Shown here in pieces: positions 52,549-63,200 of a stretch of 64,000 bases of DNA (position 1 is the first letter of the stretch; every line of letters starts with the position of its first letter). The stretch comes from Globisporangium splendens. Its lineage: Eukaryota > Oomycota > Peronosporomycetes > Pythiales > Pythiaceae. The notes below the pieces were generated by a model. That model worked only from the letters and a program-made list of their open reading frames with translations, was not told the DNA's origin and made no database searches. Where the stretch lies: positions 310,001 through 374,000 of the forward strand of contig VFIW01000037.1 in NCBI GenBank assembly GCA_006386115.1, read 5' to 3'. The translations under genes were made by a program, and so were the position numbers.

Positions 52549-55307
52549 AGAGAGAGAGAGAGAGAAGGTAATTCTATTGAACTTATGATCTACACACAGT
52601 TTAAGAATTCCTGAGTCTCATTAACACTGCTGACAGTGAGGTGTTTCTAAGCTTTGACGGTGTGGCACCGATGTCAGTGTCGAGTAGAGCTGCGACTTGG
52701 GACATAACAACTTGATCATTTCCCCGCGATTCGTCGGTGAGTATCTTCGCACTCTTGGAGTTCATTGCCGTGTTGGCGAGAAGATCGGCCATCTTGTTTT
52801 GTTCTCGTTTTGTGTGATTCCAGGAGGTCCACGCAAAGTTGGCGATGATTTGATTTACCCGAACTGCTAGTGGCTGCAACTTGGTCTGGCGTATTGAGGC
52901 GAACCCGTTCTGGGCTGCGATAATCGTTTGGCTGTCTCCGAAGACTTCCAACTTGACTTCACAGTGCTGTAGGTAGTGTGCACTGTATGCCAGGCCATCT
53001 TTCAGCGCGCTGTATTCGCACCAATTGCTCGTGACTTCTGGTCCCATGTACGCATAGCCGCATGCTTTGAGTTCCCATCGATTGCTGCGTTCATTCAGGA
53101 AGGTGAGTGCCCATCCGCTGCCTCCTGGACCTGGGTTGCCGCATGCACCTCCACCGAAATACAAACGCCATGCTTCCAGTTGGCGCGACAAGTCTTGTCT
53201 CTCCAGTACGCTGAGCAGTTGGCGCAGGCAAATAGCATTGGTCTTTTCTTCTTTGAGCGTTCTCACCTGATGAGCCACAGCCCGCACTTGCATCACACAC
53301 GCTGTCCACACACGCAGAATACTTTCTTCGATACTGAGGTGCTGCAGTTCATGCACTATTTCCACTCTCGTTCTCCATAGCAGTACTGGGATGTTGGAAG
53401 TGACAATGAACCACAGTTTCTGTAGTGCTGTAGAGTGTTCCGGAGTAATGAACCCGAAGTGCTTTTCCAATTCCCGGAGCAAAGATCGTTGACCTGGCGG
53501 GGCTGTGCGACTAGCAATATGAGGTAGGAAGAGATTGAGTGCTTGCTCCGTCAATGTCCGACCCGTCCATCGCCCGAGAATGGTCGTCCACGCGGCTTGC
53601 GCTCGCTTGCAATTCCACACTATGTGTGAGATAGTTTCTTTTGTCTCCCCACATCCGGCATTGCTTGGGCACGCCGAAGACTCGATCCTTCCCGGATGGA
53701 ACAGGTTGAGCTGCATCGTAGAAATCCGGTATGTCGTCCACATCTGATACGGCGTAAGATATCCTTGTTGTTTCCATAGATCTGCTGGTAGTCGATACTG
53801 CACATGACTGTACCATTGATCAGTTTTCGCGACTTCGTTGAGCTTGTCTATGAGTCCTCCGAGACCTTGATACAACTTGCTGTGCAACCTTCGTGTTCGT
53901 GCTCGGTCAATTGTCTTCTGGATGCTGTTTGGGGGAGTACGTTCATGCACCAGCCACGGACAATGCGTCGTGAGCGGGTGCGGTTTGAATGTCCACCCTA
54001 CAGTTTTTATTTCTTCTTCGATCATTGCCACGTCTTGTTGACAGGTAGCATCCCCAGCCCAGTCGGTCACTGTCCAGAGAACTCCGTTTGCTTGCCGTTG
54101 CATCTGAATGTAGTCCGTGTGGCTCCCCTCCGATACTGGCACCGCGATGATGGTTCCCATGCCATTGCTGATCCACTTGTACTCTCGTTTTGTGTGTTTC
54201 CTGCTCCACGGCTCCTGGTGACTGTTCAACTGGTTGCCTGCATCGATTTCTATCTCCGGTGAGCATAGAATGATGCTGGTTACGAGTTTTCGCAGGATGA
54301 TCATTCGTTTGAACGTGAGAGTCGCCGTCATGGTTGGCAGCCAAACGGAGAACACTCGCTCTTCTTCCTGTCTCACGTTGAAGCTGGCCAAATTGCATTC
54401 CTTCAGGAAACGAACCGTTTTGACTGTATACTGCTCACCTTGACTGTCGATTATCCAGGGGTTGCCGTTCCACTGAAAGGATGGCCAGAAGGCTCGAGTC
54501 TCTTCCGATAGTTGATGAATCATCTGCTCAGGTTTTCTCCCAAAGTACACACCTACACGTCCGTCTGATCTCCACTCAAGGTCCAGGGTCGGTAGCAAGG
54601 ATTCCATTTGCTGCTTCAGATCGTCTTTCCACGCGGGATTGCGTCTCTCTGCCGCCACCAAGTCTTCACAGAGATACTCCCACCCGAGTCTGTGGATATT
54701 GCTCGTCTGGTACAGCCTTGTCTGTGCGAGCCGGCTTCGCTCCTTGGGTGAAATCGCGCAACATCCCCGGTTTTGACTTTTGTCCTGATGAACCTGCTCA
54801 TGCCAAGCCTCTGTATACTTGTCTCGCGCTCGCTGTAGCCACCGAGTTGTCCGCCGCATCTCTTGTCGCTTTACTGCAAGACGTATTGAATAGAGACCTA
54901 TGCCTCCTTCCTTGACTGGCAGGTAGAGCAGGGAAGGACTCACCTTGTGCCTCGTGCCGTCTGTGCCGAGTGTCGATTTCCACAAAAATTGCCTTTGTAG
55001 ATTCACTAGCTGATCCACGACCTTCGCTGGGGGCTTGATGTAGCCGACAGTGAACAGAATCGACGGCAGTAAGATCGAATTCAGTATAAGCACTCTCCCC
55101 ACCACACTGTTGGAGACTTTGTCCGCGATGATCAATCTGGTTCGGAGCTTTTGCAGGCGGTCCTCCCAATTAGCTTGTGTGATGTTCCCGGTACCTATTT
55201 GGATGCCAAGGTACCTCACCGTCTCTCCATGCTTCAGGACCGGAATGCCGCATCTTTGTTCATGGACTACTGCTGTGTTGAGACAGATGTAGCTGCTTTT
55301 CGTTGGT
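52549..55307 (-). mobile_element. LINE copy 4, 5'-truncated
   Basis: 3' end is a (TC)n tract (GA repeats at 52549-52565). The 5' end at 55307 lies inside the RT. It sits between the two halves of the Element X pair. No target duplication found. Confidence 0.85.
52601..55219 (-). CDS. LINE copy 4, RT C-terminus to RNase H, open frame
   Basis: One uninterrupted frame of 872 codons runs from after the FVDD palm motif to the end. It includes the thumb region (ILLPSILFTVGYIKPPAK), the Cys/His knuckle (CPSNAGCGETKETISHIVW) and RNase H (LYFGGGACGNPGPGGSG, WCEYSALKDGL, VFGDSQTII, KREQNKMAD). The first RNase H Asp is Gly here (FGGG for FDGG), which should inactivate it. The ATG at 55219 is internal to the original protein. 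This copy shows the intended frame across points broken in copies 1-3. Confidence 0.75.
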   Translation of the reverse strand: MRYLGIQIGTGNITQANWEDRLQKLRTRLIIADKVSNSVVGRVLILNSILLPSILFTVGYIKPPAKVVDQLVNLQRQFLWKSTLGTDGTRHKVSPSLLYLPVKEGGIGLYSIRLAVKRQEMRRTTRWLQRARDKYTEAWHEQVHQDKSQNRGCCAISPKERSRLAQTRLYQTSNIHRLGWEYLCEDLVAAERRNPAWKDDLKQQMESLLPTLDLEWRSDGRVGVYFGRKPEQMIHQLSEETRAFWPSFQWNGNPWIIDSQGEQYTVKTVRFLKECNLASFNVRQEEERVFSVWLPTMTATLTFKRMIILRKLVTSIILCSPEIEIDAGNQLNSHQEPWSRKHTKREYKWISNGMGTIIAVPVSEGSHTDYIQMQRQANGVLWTVTDWAGDATCQQDVAMIEEEIKTVGWTFKPHPLTTHCPWLVHERTPPNSIQKTIDRARTRRLHSKLYQGLGGLIDKLNEVAKTDQWYSHVQYRLPADLWKQQGYLTPYQMWTTYRISTMQLNLFHPGRIESSACPSNAGCGETKETISHIVWNCKRAQAAWTTILGRWTGRTLTEQALNLFLPHIASRTAPPGQRSLLRELEKHFGFITPEHSTALQKLWFIVTSNIPVLLWRTRVEIVHELQHLSIEESILRVWTACVMQVRAVAHQVRTLKEEKTNAICLRQLLSVLERQDLSRQLEAWRLYFGGGACGNPGPGGSGWALTFLNERSNRWELKACGYAYMGPEVTSNWCEYSALKDGLAYSAHYLQHCEVKLEVFGDSQTIIAAQNGFASIRQTKLQPLAVRVNQIIANFAWTSWNHTKREQNKMADLLANTAMNSKSAKILTDESRGNDQVVMSQVAALLDTDIGATPSKLRNTSLSAVLMRLRNS

Positions 55308-55400
55308 CATACCGATAGCATGCTAAAAATGTGGGAGTAAGCACACAGATTACGGTAATCTGTGACTAATCAGTTGTTTTAGAGACTGAAGGTGCATGCA
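55308..55400. other. Short spacer with near-palindrome
   Basis: CACAGATTACGGTAATCTGTG (about 55343-55363) is an inverted repeat except at its centre. No gene. Confidence 0.4.
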
Positions 55401-55946
55401 CATTCTCCATTTTTCCCAGTAGAGCACGAGTGGTCCAGTTCCAGCCTCAGCGATCCAGTTTGGACCAGCCCATCCCAGGGAGAGAATCCCTCCTTCTTGG
55501 AGGCCCTGGGGTGGTGAGGAATGGAATGCACGATCACTATGAGCTCGACTGCGGACCCTATGTTGTGGTCAATCCGATATGAAGCACAACTGCGACGCCC
55601 ACCAGGACGCCGCACCATTACCCGCTGTCAGCGGCCACCACACCGAGCAGCACAAGACCCTCGTAACAGAGCCCACCGGCTCTGTGACTCTAGACGTGAT
55701 CGAAGCATCGAAGCGCGACGTTCACTAGTGCAAGTGAGGCTGACAAAGTACAGCCAAAACGTACAACAACGAACAAAGCCATTAACAAATGGCACTTGAA
55801 GAAACTACAAATGCCAGAAAAACTAGAAAATTACGAAAACCCGGACGCAAGTGTGAGAATGCTTGTGTTACGGCAGGATATGACAGCTGAGAACCCCCCA
55901 ATTCTCTTCCCCGGGAATCTTAAACTCTAAGTTCAATAGATTCTTT
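55401..55946 (+). repeat. Element X, right copy
   Basis: Mirror of 51921-52548 with one 40-bp unit. AGACTGAAGGTGCAT occurs just outside both ends (55383-55397 and 55950-55964), a possible 15-bp target duplication. Confidence 0.65.
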
Positions 55947-56303
55947 ATCAGACTGAAGGTGCATTTTAGCACACTACAGGAGCAAGTGACTAATCTTTTG
56001 TGTGTTTGAACCCATCGCGAGTGCACACTGTCGCACACATGAAAAATGATAACATACAGTATTAAAAGAGATTTAAAGTTGTGTATTTTGTTTGATGATG
56101 GTGATGAAAGGAAATCTATTTAACTAGGTTTTAGATGTTCCGGGTTTTGAGTGCAATCACTAAACTCTTTGGTCTGTCTGGGACCGTTCGGTTCCCTTCG
56201 ATATCGTTCAACATCCATTGCAACGTGTGCAGGTACCGTTGTCTGTCTGGTCCGGATTTCTCCGACGTGTAGCTCGCTCGGCCTTTGAAATCCATCGCCA
56301 CAT
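55947..56303 (-). other. Unassigned region with a minus-strand ORF end
   Basis: The minus strand reads VAMDFKGRASYTSEKSGPDR and LHTLQWMLNDIEG to a stop at 56131. It has the look of a gene 3' end and is cut at 56303 by the LTR. No family recognised. Confidence 0.25.
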
Positions 56304-56955
56304 TGTAAGAGGCTATCCGAGACAGCCTCAAACACGGCACGCACGCTTGCGCTTGAAGAGGAAGACTTGAGGGGAACTTGGCAAAAATGCAACTGAATTG
56401 AAGATGAGCAATTCACTGGTTCCTGACCACGACTGTAAAAACAGCCACTAGCGGCTCCTACGAGGTTTTATAACATAACCTAAACATGACAATAGAAACC
56501 TATGAAATATGATATATAAAACCGTGGGTACACGGAGTGAACCCCAGGGGAGTCTTCGGAGACAGAGAATGAATTGAACTTTGAAGTCAGTGGAAACAAT
56601 CCATGCCAAAGGGAGTGGCTCGCGCCAACACTTTAGGATGGCCAGAGGGACACGTCGAGTCTCATCACAGTGCGAGTTGCCCAAGTAGGAACCATCCAAT
56701 CTACGTGCTAGGAGTACTGTTTGTGCGTAAGCACGCCCCGTAATCTCAATGATGCGAGCGACCAAACACTCAACTCAGACACAGATTGCTCTGAAAGGTC
56801 AGCCACTGAGGGACGTAAGCTGTGCATCTGGGGATACAATTTGTTGATGTGTTTCCCCAATATCTTCGCACCACGAGCGATGCACTTCAAAAAGGGGGTG
56901 TGTGCACACAACCACCACAGAGCCACCTGCAGTAATGGCAGCCTATGCCATTAGA
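56304..56955 (-). repeat. Gypsy-1 LTR, copy C (indel-rich)
   Basis: TGTAAGAGGC...GCCATTAGA. It belongs to the same LTR type as the solo LTR at 50076. Single-base insertions and losses every 20-30 bp relative to that LTR suggest unpolished sequence. The CRE pair is not intact. Confidence 0.65.
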
Positions 56956-57345
56956 GCATCACTCCTAAAAGTTCCATCACCGGACTTTACTTCTTTAGGA
57001 AGAGGCAACGCTCTCACTTTCACAATTGTCCATGAAAGCGATCAAGAGGACCAAGTGAAGCGCGAAGAACGGCCCGAGCCGAAGCGGCAGCGGACGACTC
57101 CCGGCTTGTACGACATCTCCGCTATTCGCAAGAAGCGTGGAGGACGTCGGTTCTACAAGGAGTTGTTCTTCCTTTGGCGCAAGATGTCCGGCAGCGACGA
57201 TCCTGGCCAGTCCAGCACAGCGAAGCTCGAGTCGTGGAAGACGTTTGTCCGACTCGAGAACGAGAGTCTTGTCGAGCGTTTGCTAGGGAACCTAGGAGGC
57301 ACGCTCGAGAACGACCATAAGAGCTATGCTCTCGTCGGCATCTAG
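56938..57345 (+). pseudogene. Gypsy-1 antisense ORF, copy C, N-terminal part
   Basis: The open frame aligns with copies A and D: EERPEPKRQRTTPGLYDISA, then SWKTFVRLENESLVERLL. Many differences from copy A are at third codon positions; for example, Phe-Val-Arg-Leu-Glu is coded with three silent changes. The coiled-coil half (57560-58110) is broken by several shifts and stops in an indel-dense stretch. Confidence 0.5.
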
Positions 57346-58497
57346 TGCTCGCGACGAGCACTACAAGCTATGTTCGAACCTGTAACCACGTCGGGAACAT
57401 CAGACTCCATCGTCTGCCGTGGTTCCCACGTGTCCGAGCTCGGTGGATATCCACGCCACCGAACTCTGTAGAAGCGTTGAGGACTCAACCGCTTCTTCCC
57501 ACGAGTCTGTCGATCCTCATGATCAACAATCGACTCAACCACCCAGCGATGCTCTCCCTGAGAGTCTATCAATGGGGGTGGGGCTGAACGCAAAAACGAT
57601 TGAGCGACTCTGAAAGTGGAAGAGTGCTCATCGCGCTCAGATTGAGACACTGGAAGTTCGCGATGCGATCCTTTCGGATCGGTGCGAGAGCCTCGAGGAA
57701 TAAGTGAAGGAGCAGGAGTCGCGGATCGACTCGCTGACCCTTGGTCCCGCTCAGTAATCGGGATTTGGGAGTCCCGTTTCGAGCAACGGTTTCGAGCAAG
57801 ACAGGGCGATCTGAGCGGACTCAAACGGCTGGAGCTCGTGAAAATGCACAAATCAGAAACGCTTACTGCGCTCTGTGCAATGAGGCAGGGACGGCTCTTG
57901 AGGTACTCCGCAAAAGAATATATACTCAGCCATTGGGGGTCGTGTCATGGAAGCTGTGAAGGAGGAGTCCTTCGATGTGCTTCCAGCGCCTTTATCGCCG
58001 AGAAAAATGAATTCCAAAGCTGAGGAGCTGTTTGCTCTTCGCAACAAGTGGAGAGTCTTCAGATCAGCTGATCGTCTACATAAAAGACTTAGTAGGCTAA
58101 GCTGATCACTTGGAATGTAATGGCTTTAGTCTACCCACAAAAATGTCGGTGTAGACGCATGCGTGTAGGTATGTCTAGCCGTGTGAGCGCTCACCATTGC
58201 AGTTAACCAAATTGATACACGGTCCAATGAACCTTGGCAGTAAGCTTTGAGCTTCCCAGGTTGGACACTGCATGTTCAGGCAGATTTGCCGCACTAAGCA
58301 ATACAAGATCATTGATCTTATAAACTTGCTTGTTCTTCCTTCCGCTCTTGTCTGCTTGTTCCTTTTGCAGATCCTGAGACTTCGCGATTGCGTCTCGAAC
58401 AAACCTCACAACGGCTTGTCTCCTCACGATAAAGTCATCGACTTGCTGCTCTTCACGACTTGTTAGGTCGTCGAGGGGTTTTGTAGACGGGCTACAC
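57342..58497 (-). pseudogene. Gypsy-1 pol 3' end, copy C
   Basis: Minus strand, from the Gypsy-2 junction: a linker helix (LDDLTSREEQQVDDFIVRRQ), GPY/F start (INDLVLLSAANLPEHAVSN), a damaged middle, then a chromodomain (QRFYRVRWRGYPPSSDTWEP) ending near 57342. The Gypsy-2 insertion point is about 130 codons downstream of that in copy A, so the two nested insertions are independent. Confidence 0.7.
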
Positions 58498-59027
58498 TGT
58501 AACATGGTTACGCATTGTGTAGTGACACACAACAAAACCGAACCTGCGTCCGTAGCGTACGCGCAACAAGTTTAAGACAGAACCATGAGGGTTCGTCGTG
58601 ACTGCTCGAACCTTACGGTGGAGCCGGCAGCCGTCTAGATGACGGCGCCTACGATTGGACATAATTGAACATGCATTTCATCCTACAATCAAATTAAGGA
58701 AAACTAGAGTTAGTCTTTGCATAGCCCCCCAATCAGTGCCCCATGGGAGTAATTTACACTTGAGATGGCTATTGTTCATGTTACATAAAGAGTGTGAGAT
58801 CCAGGTGTCCTAAAAGAGGGCAACCCCAACAAATAAAACCCGTGCCATATGTTACCGTTAACTGAGTCTTTGGTTATCGACGGTTACTCTATAGAGACCT
58901 ATATGTAACCGATTGTTGCACTGCAGGAAGCAGGCAACCGCTCTCGGAACAGAGTCCTTGAGAGAAGCGTTGCATACGCTTCTTCACACACGTACCGTGC
59001 TGCGTAACTCGGAAGTGTCCGGTTACA
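58498..59027 (+). repeat. Gypsy-2 copy B 5' LTR with a different U3
   Basis: 530 bp, TGTAAC...GTTACA. The last 220 bp (from about the AGAGGGCAACCC stretch) match copy A. The first 300 bp do not align, although gag next door is nearly identical. Confidence 0.8.
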
Positions 59028-59099
59028 ACTGGTAGCACTTGTAGTCAATCTACGACCCGGCAGAGGTGACTACCTGAATCGCTTCCTCAAGGATTCATA

Positions 59100-60260
59100 A
59101 TGGCGTCAATTGACCCTGCGCAGTTCCCGCACCTCTCGGCTGAACACCGGAGTGTGCTGACCCGAATGGCACAAGCGCTAGGCGACCAAGTCGCTCTAGA
59201 CGTGCTCTCGGCGTCGCCGGAACAGCAAATCTTTCGACTCGAGCAGTTCGAGAACTTCTCGAACGCTCAGCGCCTCGAAGGAGAGCGAAGTGCGCAAGCA
59301 CAAATGCAAGCCACCGCAAGCTTGACCGCAGAGATGCTGCGCTCAGCTGCTGAGTCGCGCGAAGCGCTCGAGCGAGTGGTATCTGTGGTTGCTGGTGCAG
59401 CCACGTCTTTGTCGAGTGCGGCTTCTGCGCCTCAGACACCCACGTCCCAAACTCCCCGCCCAAGAGCTGTCAAGATCGACGCTCCGAAATTCGATGGTGC
59501 GGATGGCGACAAGCTCATCCACTGGCTGCTCGCCGTGGAGCGTTGCGCCAAGGCTCAGCTCATCGACAGCAACGAGCAGATGGTGTCTTTCGCCATCTCG
59601 AACCTGCGCGGTCGAGCGTCGGAATGGGCATTCTCGACGCTGCTCGCCGATGAGTGTGCATTCGACACGTGGGATATTTTCCGTGCGAGAATCACCGCCA
59701 TGTATCAGCCTCCGAACAACGAAGTGCTGTTGCAAGGTCGTTTCTTCTCCTTGAAACAAGGGAAGCTCTCGCTGGAACGATACATCCAGGAGATGAGAAG
59801 CCTGTGCGCGGCGATCACGACCAGCCCTTTGCCTGAGTCTGTGAAAGTGCCTGCGTTTCTCAACGGCCTCAACAGTGGACCAGCGCGTCAGGAGTTGTAC
59901 CGACGCTTGCCGGCCACGATGGAAGATGCGATCCGCATTGCGCTCGCTGAGCAGCAATCGTTCAGAGTCAGCCGACCTGATTGGAACGCTGGCCACCACA
60001 ACGGCGCGCATCACAGCCACCGAGCAGTCACGAATGAGCGGCGCTTCCATGGTCCGACACCAATGGATCTCAGCAGCGCCGAAGTGACCTGCTTTAATTG
60101 TGGCAAGCGAGGACACTATCAGTCGAAGTGTCCCGCTCCAAGGCAGCCCGCTCCTCGCACTGGAAATCAGGCGAGGGACTACCAAACGCCGCGCGGCAAC
60201 CACGCTCACCGAGGTGGCAGATCCGCTGCGGCAAGAAAGGGAAACGGAATGTCTCAGTAG
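59100..60260 (+). CDS. gag: Gypsy-2 Gag, copy B
   Basis: 386 residues, the same length as copy A with about 15 substitutions. The zinc knuckle CFNCGKRGHYQSKC is intact, and the stop is inside the frameshift stem. Differences cluster in the region before the knuckle. Confidence 0.9.
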   Translation: MASIDPAQFPHLSAEHRSVLTRMAQALGDQVALDVLSASPEQQIFRLEQFENFSNAQRLEGERSAQAQMQATASLTAEMLRSAAESREALERVVSVVAGAATSLSSAASAPQTPTSQTPRPRAVKIDAPKFDGADGDKLIHWLLAVERCAKAQLIDSNEQMVSFAISNLRGRASEWAFSTLLADECAFDTWDIFRARITAMYQPPNNEVLLQGRFFSLKQGKLSLERYIQEMRSLCAAITTSPLPESVKVPAFLNGLNSGPARQELYRRLPATMEDAIRIALAEQQSFRVSRPDWNAGHHNGAHHSHRAVTNERRFHGPTPMDLSSAEVTCFNCGKRGHYQSKCPAPRQPAPRTGNQARDYQTPRGNHAHRGGRSAAARKGNGMSQ

Positions 60261-60283
60261 AAGCGGGACGCTCTACTGAGACA
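60239..60283 (+). promoter_or_regulatory. -1 ribosomal frameshift signal, copy B
   Basis: GGGAAAC at 60239-60245. Stem TGTCTCAGTAGA (60250-60261) pairs with TCTACTGAGACA (60272-60283). The outer pair is T-A where copy A has C-G, so both sides changed together. Confidence 0.85.
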
Positions 60284-63200
60284 GACTCTATAGCTTCGGC
60301 GTCGTCGACTACTAGAGTTGTGCAGATGGGAAGCTTAGTCCCAGGAGCTCTTGGCAACAAGGCTCCGAGTGAGATGTTGGTATATAGCGCCGATGTGAAG
60401 GGCTATGGGAAGAAAATGACGGTTCTTGTTGACTGCGGTGCGTCACAGAACTTCGTCTCGAAGGGAGCTCTGGAACAGAGTCTGCAAGCGTATGAGCGAC
60501 TTGTCCACAGTGGCAAGCGCGAGAAGATGATCGTACGTCTGGCCGATGGGTCGACAGTACACACTGAAGGGGTTCAAGTCGAACTCTCCTTCAGTTTTTG
60601 CGACTTTGTCTGCAAAGAAACGTCGTGGTACTAGCGATGGGGTCGAGGTACGACCTCATCCTAGGGATGCCTTGGCTGGCGAAACATCAGCCTTGGATCG
60701 ATTGGCGAGCACGCACAATCGGAAGCTCCACCCCTTCCTCTGATGAAGAGCGAAGGTTGCGGGAAAATTTCCACGCAATGGATGCGAGCTTTGAACACCC
60801 TGTGGCAGGGAACCCAGCAGGAAGACATGCGGCGGCAGCGAGCCCCGCTCAAAACACTCACGCTGTGGCAGGGAGCCCAGCTAGAAGATGCGCTGAGGCA
60901 GGGGGCCCAGCAAAGAGATCAACTGCGGCAGGTAGCCCAGTTTGTGCGGAAGCGCCAGAAAGTCCAGACGTGGACACTGGTGCGCAAGTGTGCGGCTCCA
61001 GAGCATCCGAGCCAGCCCCCGCAAGTGGCAGCGACAGTACAGGTATACACGCGTCAACCAGCTCGTACCACCCTGACGGTGCAGTACTGGAGCTCAGAAC
61101 CGCGAGGTCGCGTGTTCGCATCAACCGACGAGGGCGACGCAAGTTGTCAGCTTGCGAGAGAGACAGTGCATTGGCATCTGTTGCTGAGGAAACGGCCGCC
61201 TCGCATATGATTGCCCCATCTCTCAATGCAGCTGCAACTTCGCTGCGCGCCCTCGACAGGACCTCGGATCCGTCGATAGATCGCGCTCACGTTGACGTGG
61301 CGCTCAGACGCGCGAAGCGCAGTCCGGAAGCAAACGCATCAGACGAAGTGTTCTTCGCTGAATTTGCGGCGCTCCATGAGCTGCCGAGTACCGCTGAGGC
61401 GATTGTATCCCTCGAAGAAATGAGCTGTGAGCTCTTTCTTACGGATCTAGAGCGTGATCAGATCCGCGAGATCGTCGTTCCGACTGCGTTCACGCGTAGC
61501 GAACTATGCACCTCGCCCACTGCGGATGAGAGTGTTTTGGAGCCAGACAAACAGAAACGGTTTGCTGCTCAGGATTGGGACGCCGTGAAAGGCAGTCCAT
61601 ACTTTGACTTATTGTGGGAGTTCAAAGATGTGTTTCCCGACAAAGTGCCAAGTGCCCTGCCCATTGATCGTGGCGTACGGCACGAGATTGACCTCGAGCC
61701 CGGGAGCAAATATTGCGTGACCAGACAATGGCCGCTGCCCCGCGAGCAGGTTGAGGCTATCGACGAGTTCTTCGCGAAACGAGCCCTCGCCGGTCATGTG
61801 AGAGAAAGCAAGTCTCCACATAGCTCACCCACGTTTTGTGTGCGGAAAGCGACTGGTGGCTGGCGCATTGTTCACGCTTTCAACAAGCTGAACGCCGCCA
61901 CCATTCCGGCACAAACGCCGATCCCAAGGAAGGATGTCTTGATCGACTCCATGGGCGGCTCGACAGTTTTCTCCGCACTGGATCTGATGGATGGGTTCTA
62001 TCAGATCCTCATGCGAGAGAGTGACGTTCCCTTGACGGCAGTAAGCACACCCAGCGGGATGCTGTGGGAGTGGCTCGTTATGCCGCAAGGTTTGAAGAAT
62101 GCACCAGCGACGTTCAATCGTCTGGTAACGCATCTTCTGCGTCCTCATCGTGCGTATGCACCGAGCTATTTCGATGACATCTTCGTGCACAGTCGTGCCG
62201 AAGGAGATCTCAGTGCCGTTGACGTGCACAAGAGACATTTGCGCTCAGTGTTGCAGTGCTTACGAGACAACAGTCTGTATCGCAACCTGAAGAAATGCAT
62301 CTTTGGCGCCTCAGAGATACCGATCCTGGGCTGCTATGTTGGCAAAGCTGGCGTCCGCGCGGACCCAGAGAAGGTCAAGGCGATCGCCGACTGGCCGATC
62401 CCAAAGAACGTCAAGGACTTGCGCAAGTGGCTTGGCTTGGCAAATTACTTGCACAAGTACAGTCACAACTATGCGGCAAGAGTCCGTCCACTCACGCATC
62501 TCTTGAAAAAGGATGTCGAGTGGGACTGGACGAATGATGTCATGAATGCATTCATTGACGTGAAGGAGTCGCTAGTTCGCGCTCCTGTCCTGGCGTTGCC
62601 GGACCACACGAAAGCCTTCAGTGTCGTGTGCGATGCCAGCGATTTTGCAATCGGCTGTGCGCTGATGCAGAAGGATGATGACGGCCATGAGCGCGTCGTA
62701 TCATACCAAAGCAGACTGCTTAAGGCAGCTGAAAAGAATTATCCTGTGCACGACAAGGAGCTGCTTGCGATCAAGTACGCCCTCTTGAAGTTCAGGGTCC
62801 ACCTTTTGGGTGCGACACCGTTCGTTGTGTACACGGATCACGCGTCCTTGCGGACCGCGATTAATTCCCCCCATTTATCGCAGCGAATGGCGCGATGGCT
62901 TGCATTCTTCTCCGAGTTCAACTTTCGGGTCGAATACAAGCCGGGAAAGGAAAATGTTCTGGCGGACGCGCTCTCGCGCCGTCCAGATTACGAGTCGAGC
63001 GTTGACGACAGCTCTGACGCCCTGTGTTTGGAGCGCACTCCTGATCTCATGCATCTGAGCATCAGTCGAGTGCAAACAAAGCTCAAGGACAATATTCAGT
63101 CGCTTTATCCAAAGGACGATGAATGTCGCTTGTTGATTGCTCACTTTGACGGCTCGTCCAAAGAGTCATTGCCTGCCAAACTCGAGTCAAAGCTTGCTCG

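Noticed and set aside
59343..60209. 288-codon minus-strand ORF opposite Gypsy-2 gag, copy B
   Set aside because: The same strand in copy A is broken by several stops, so it is a by-chance shadow. It serves as a contrast to the 3' antisense ORFs.
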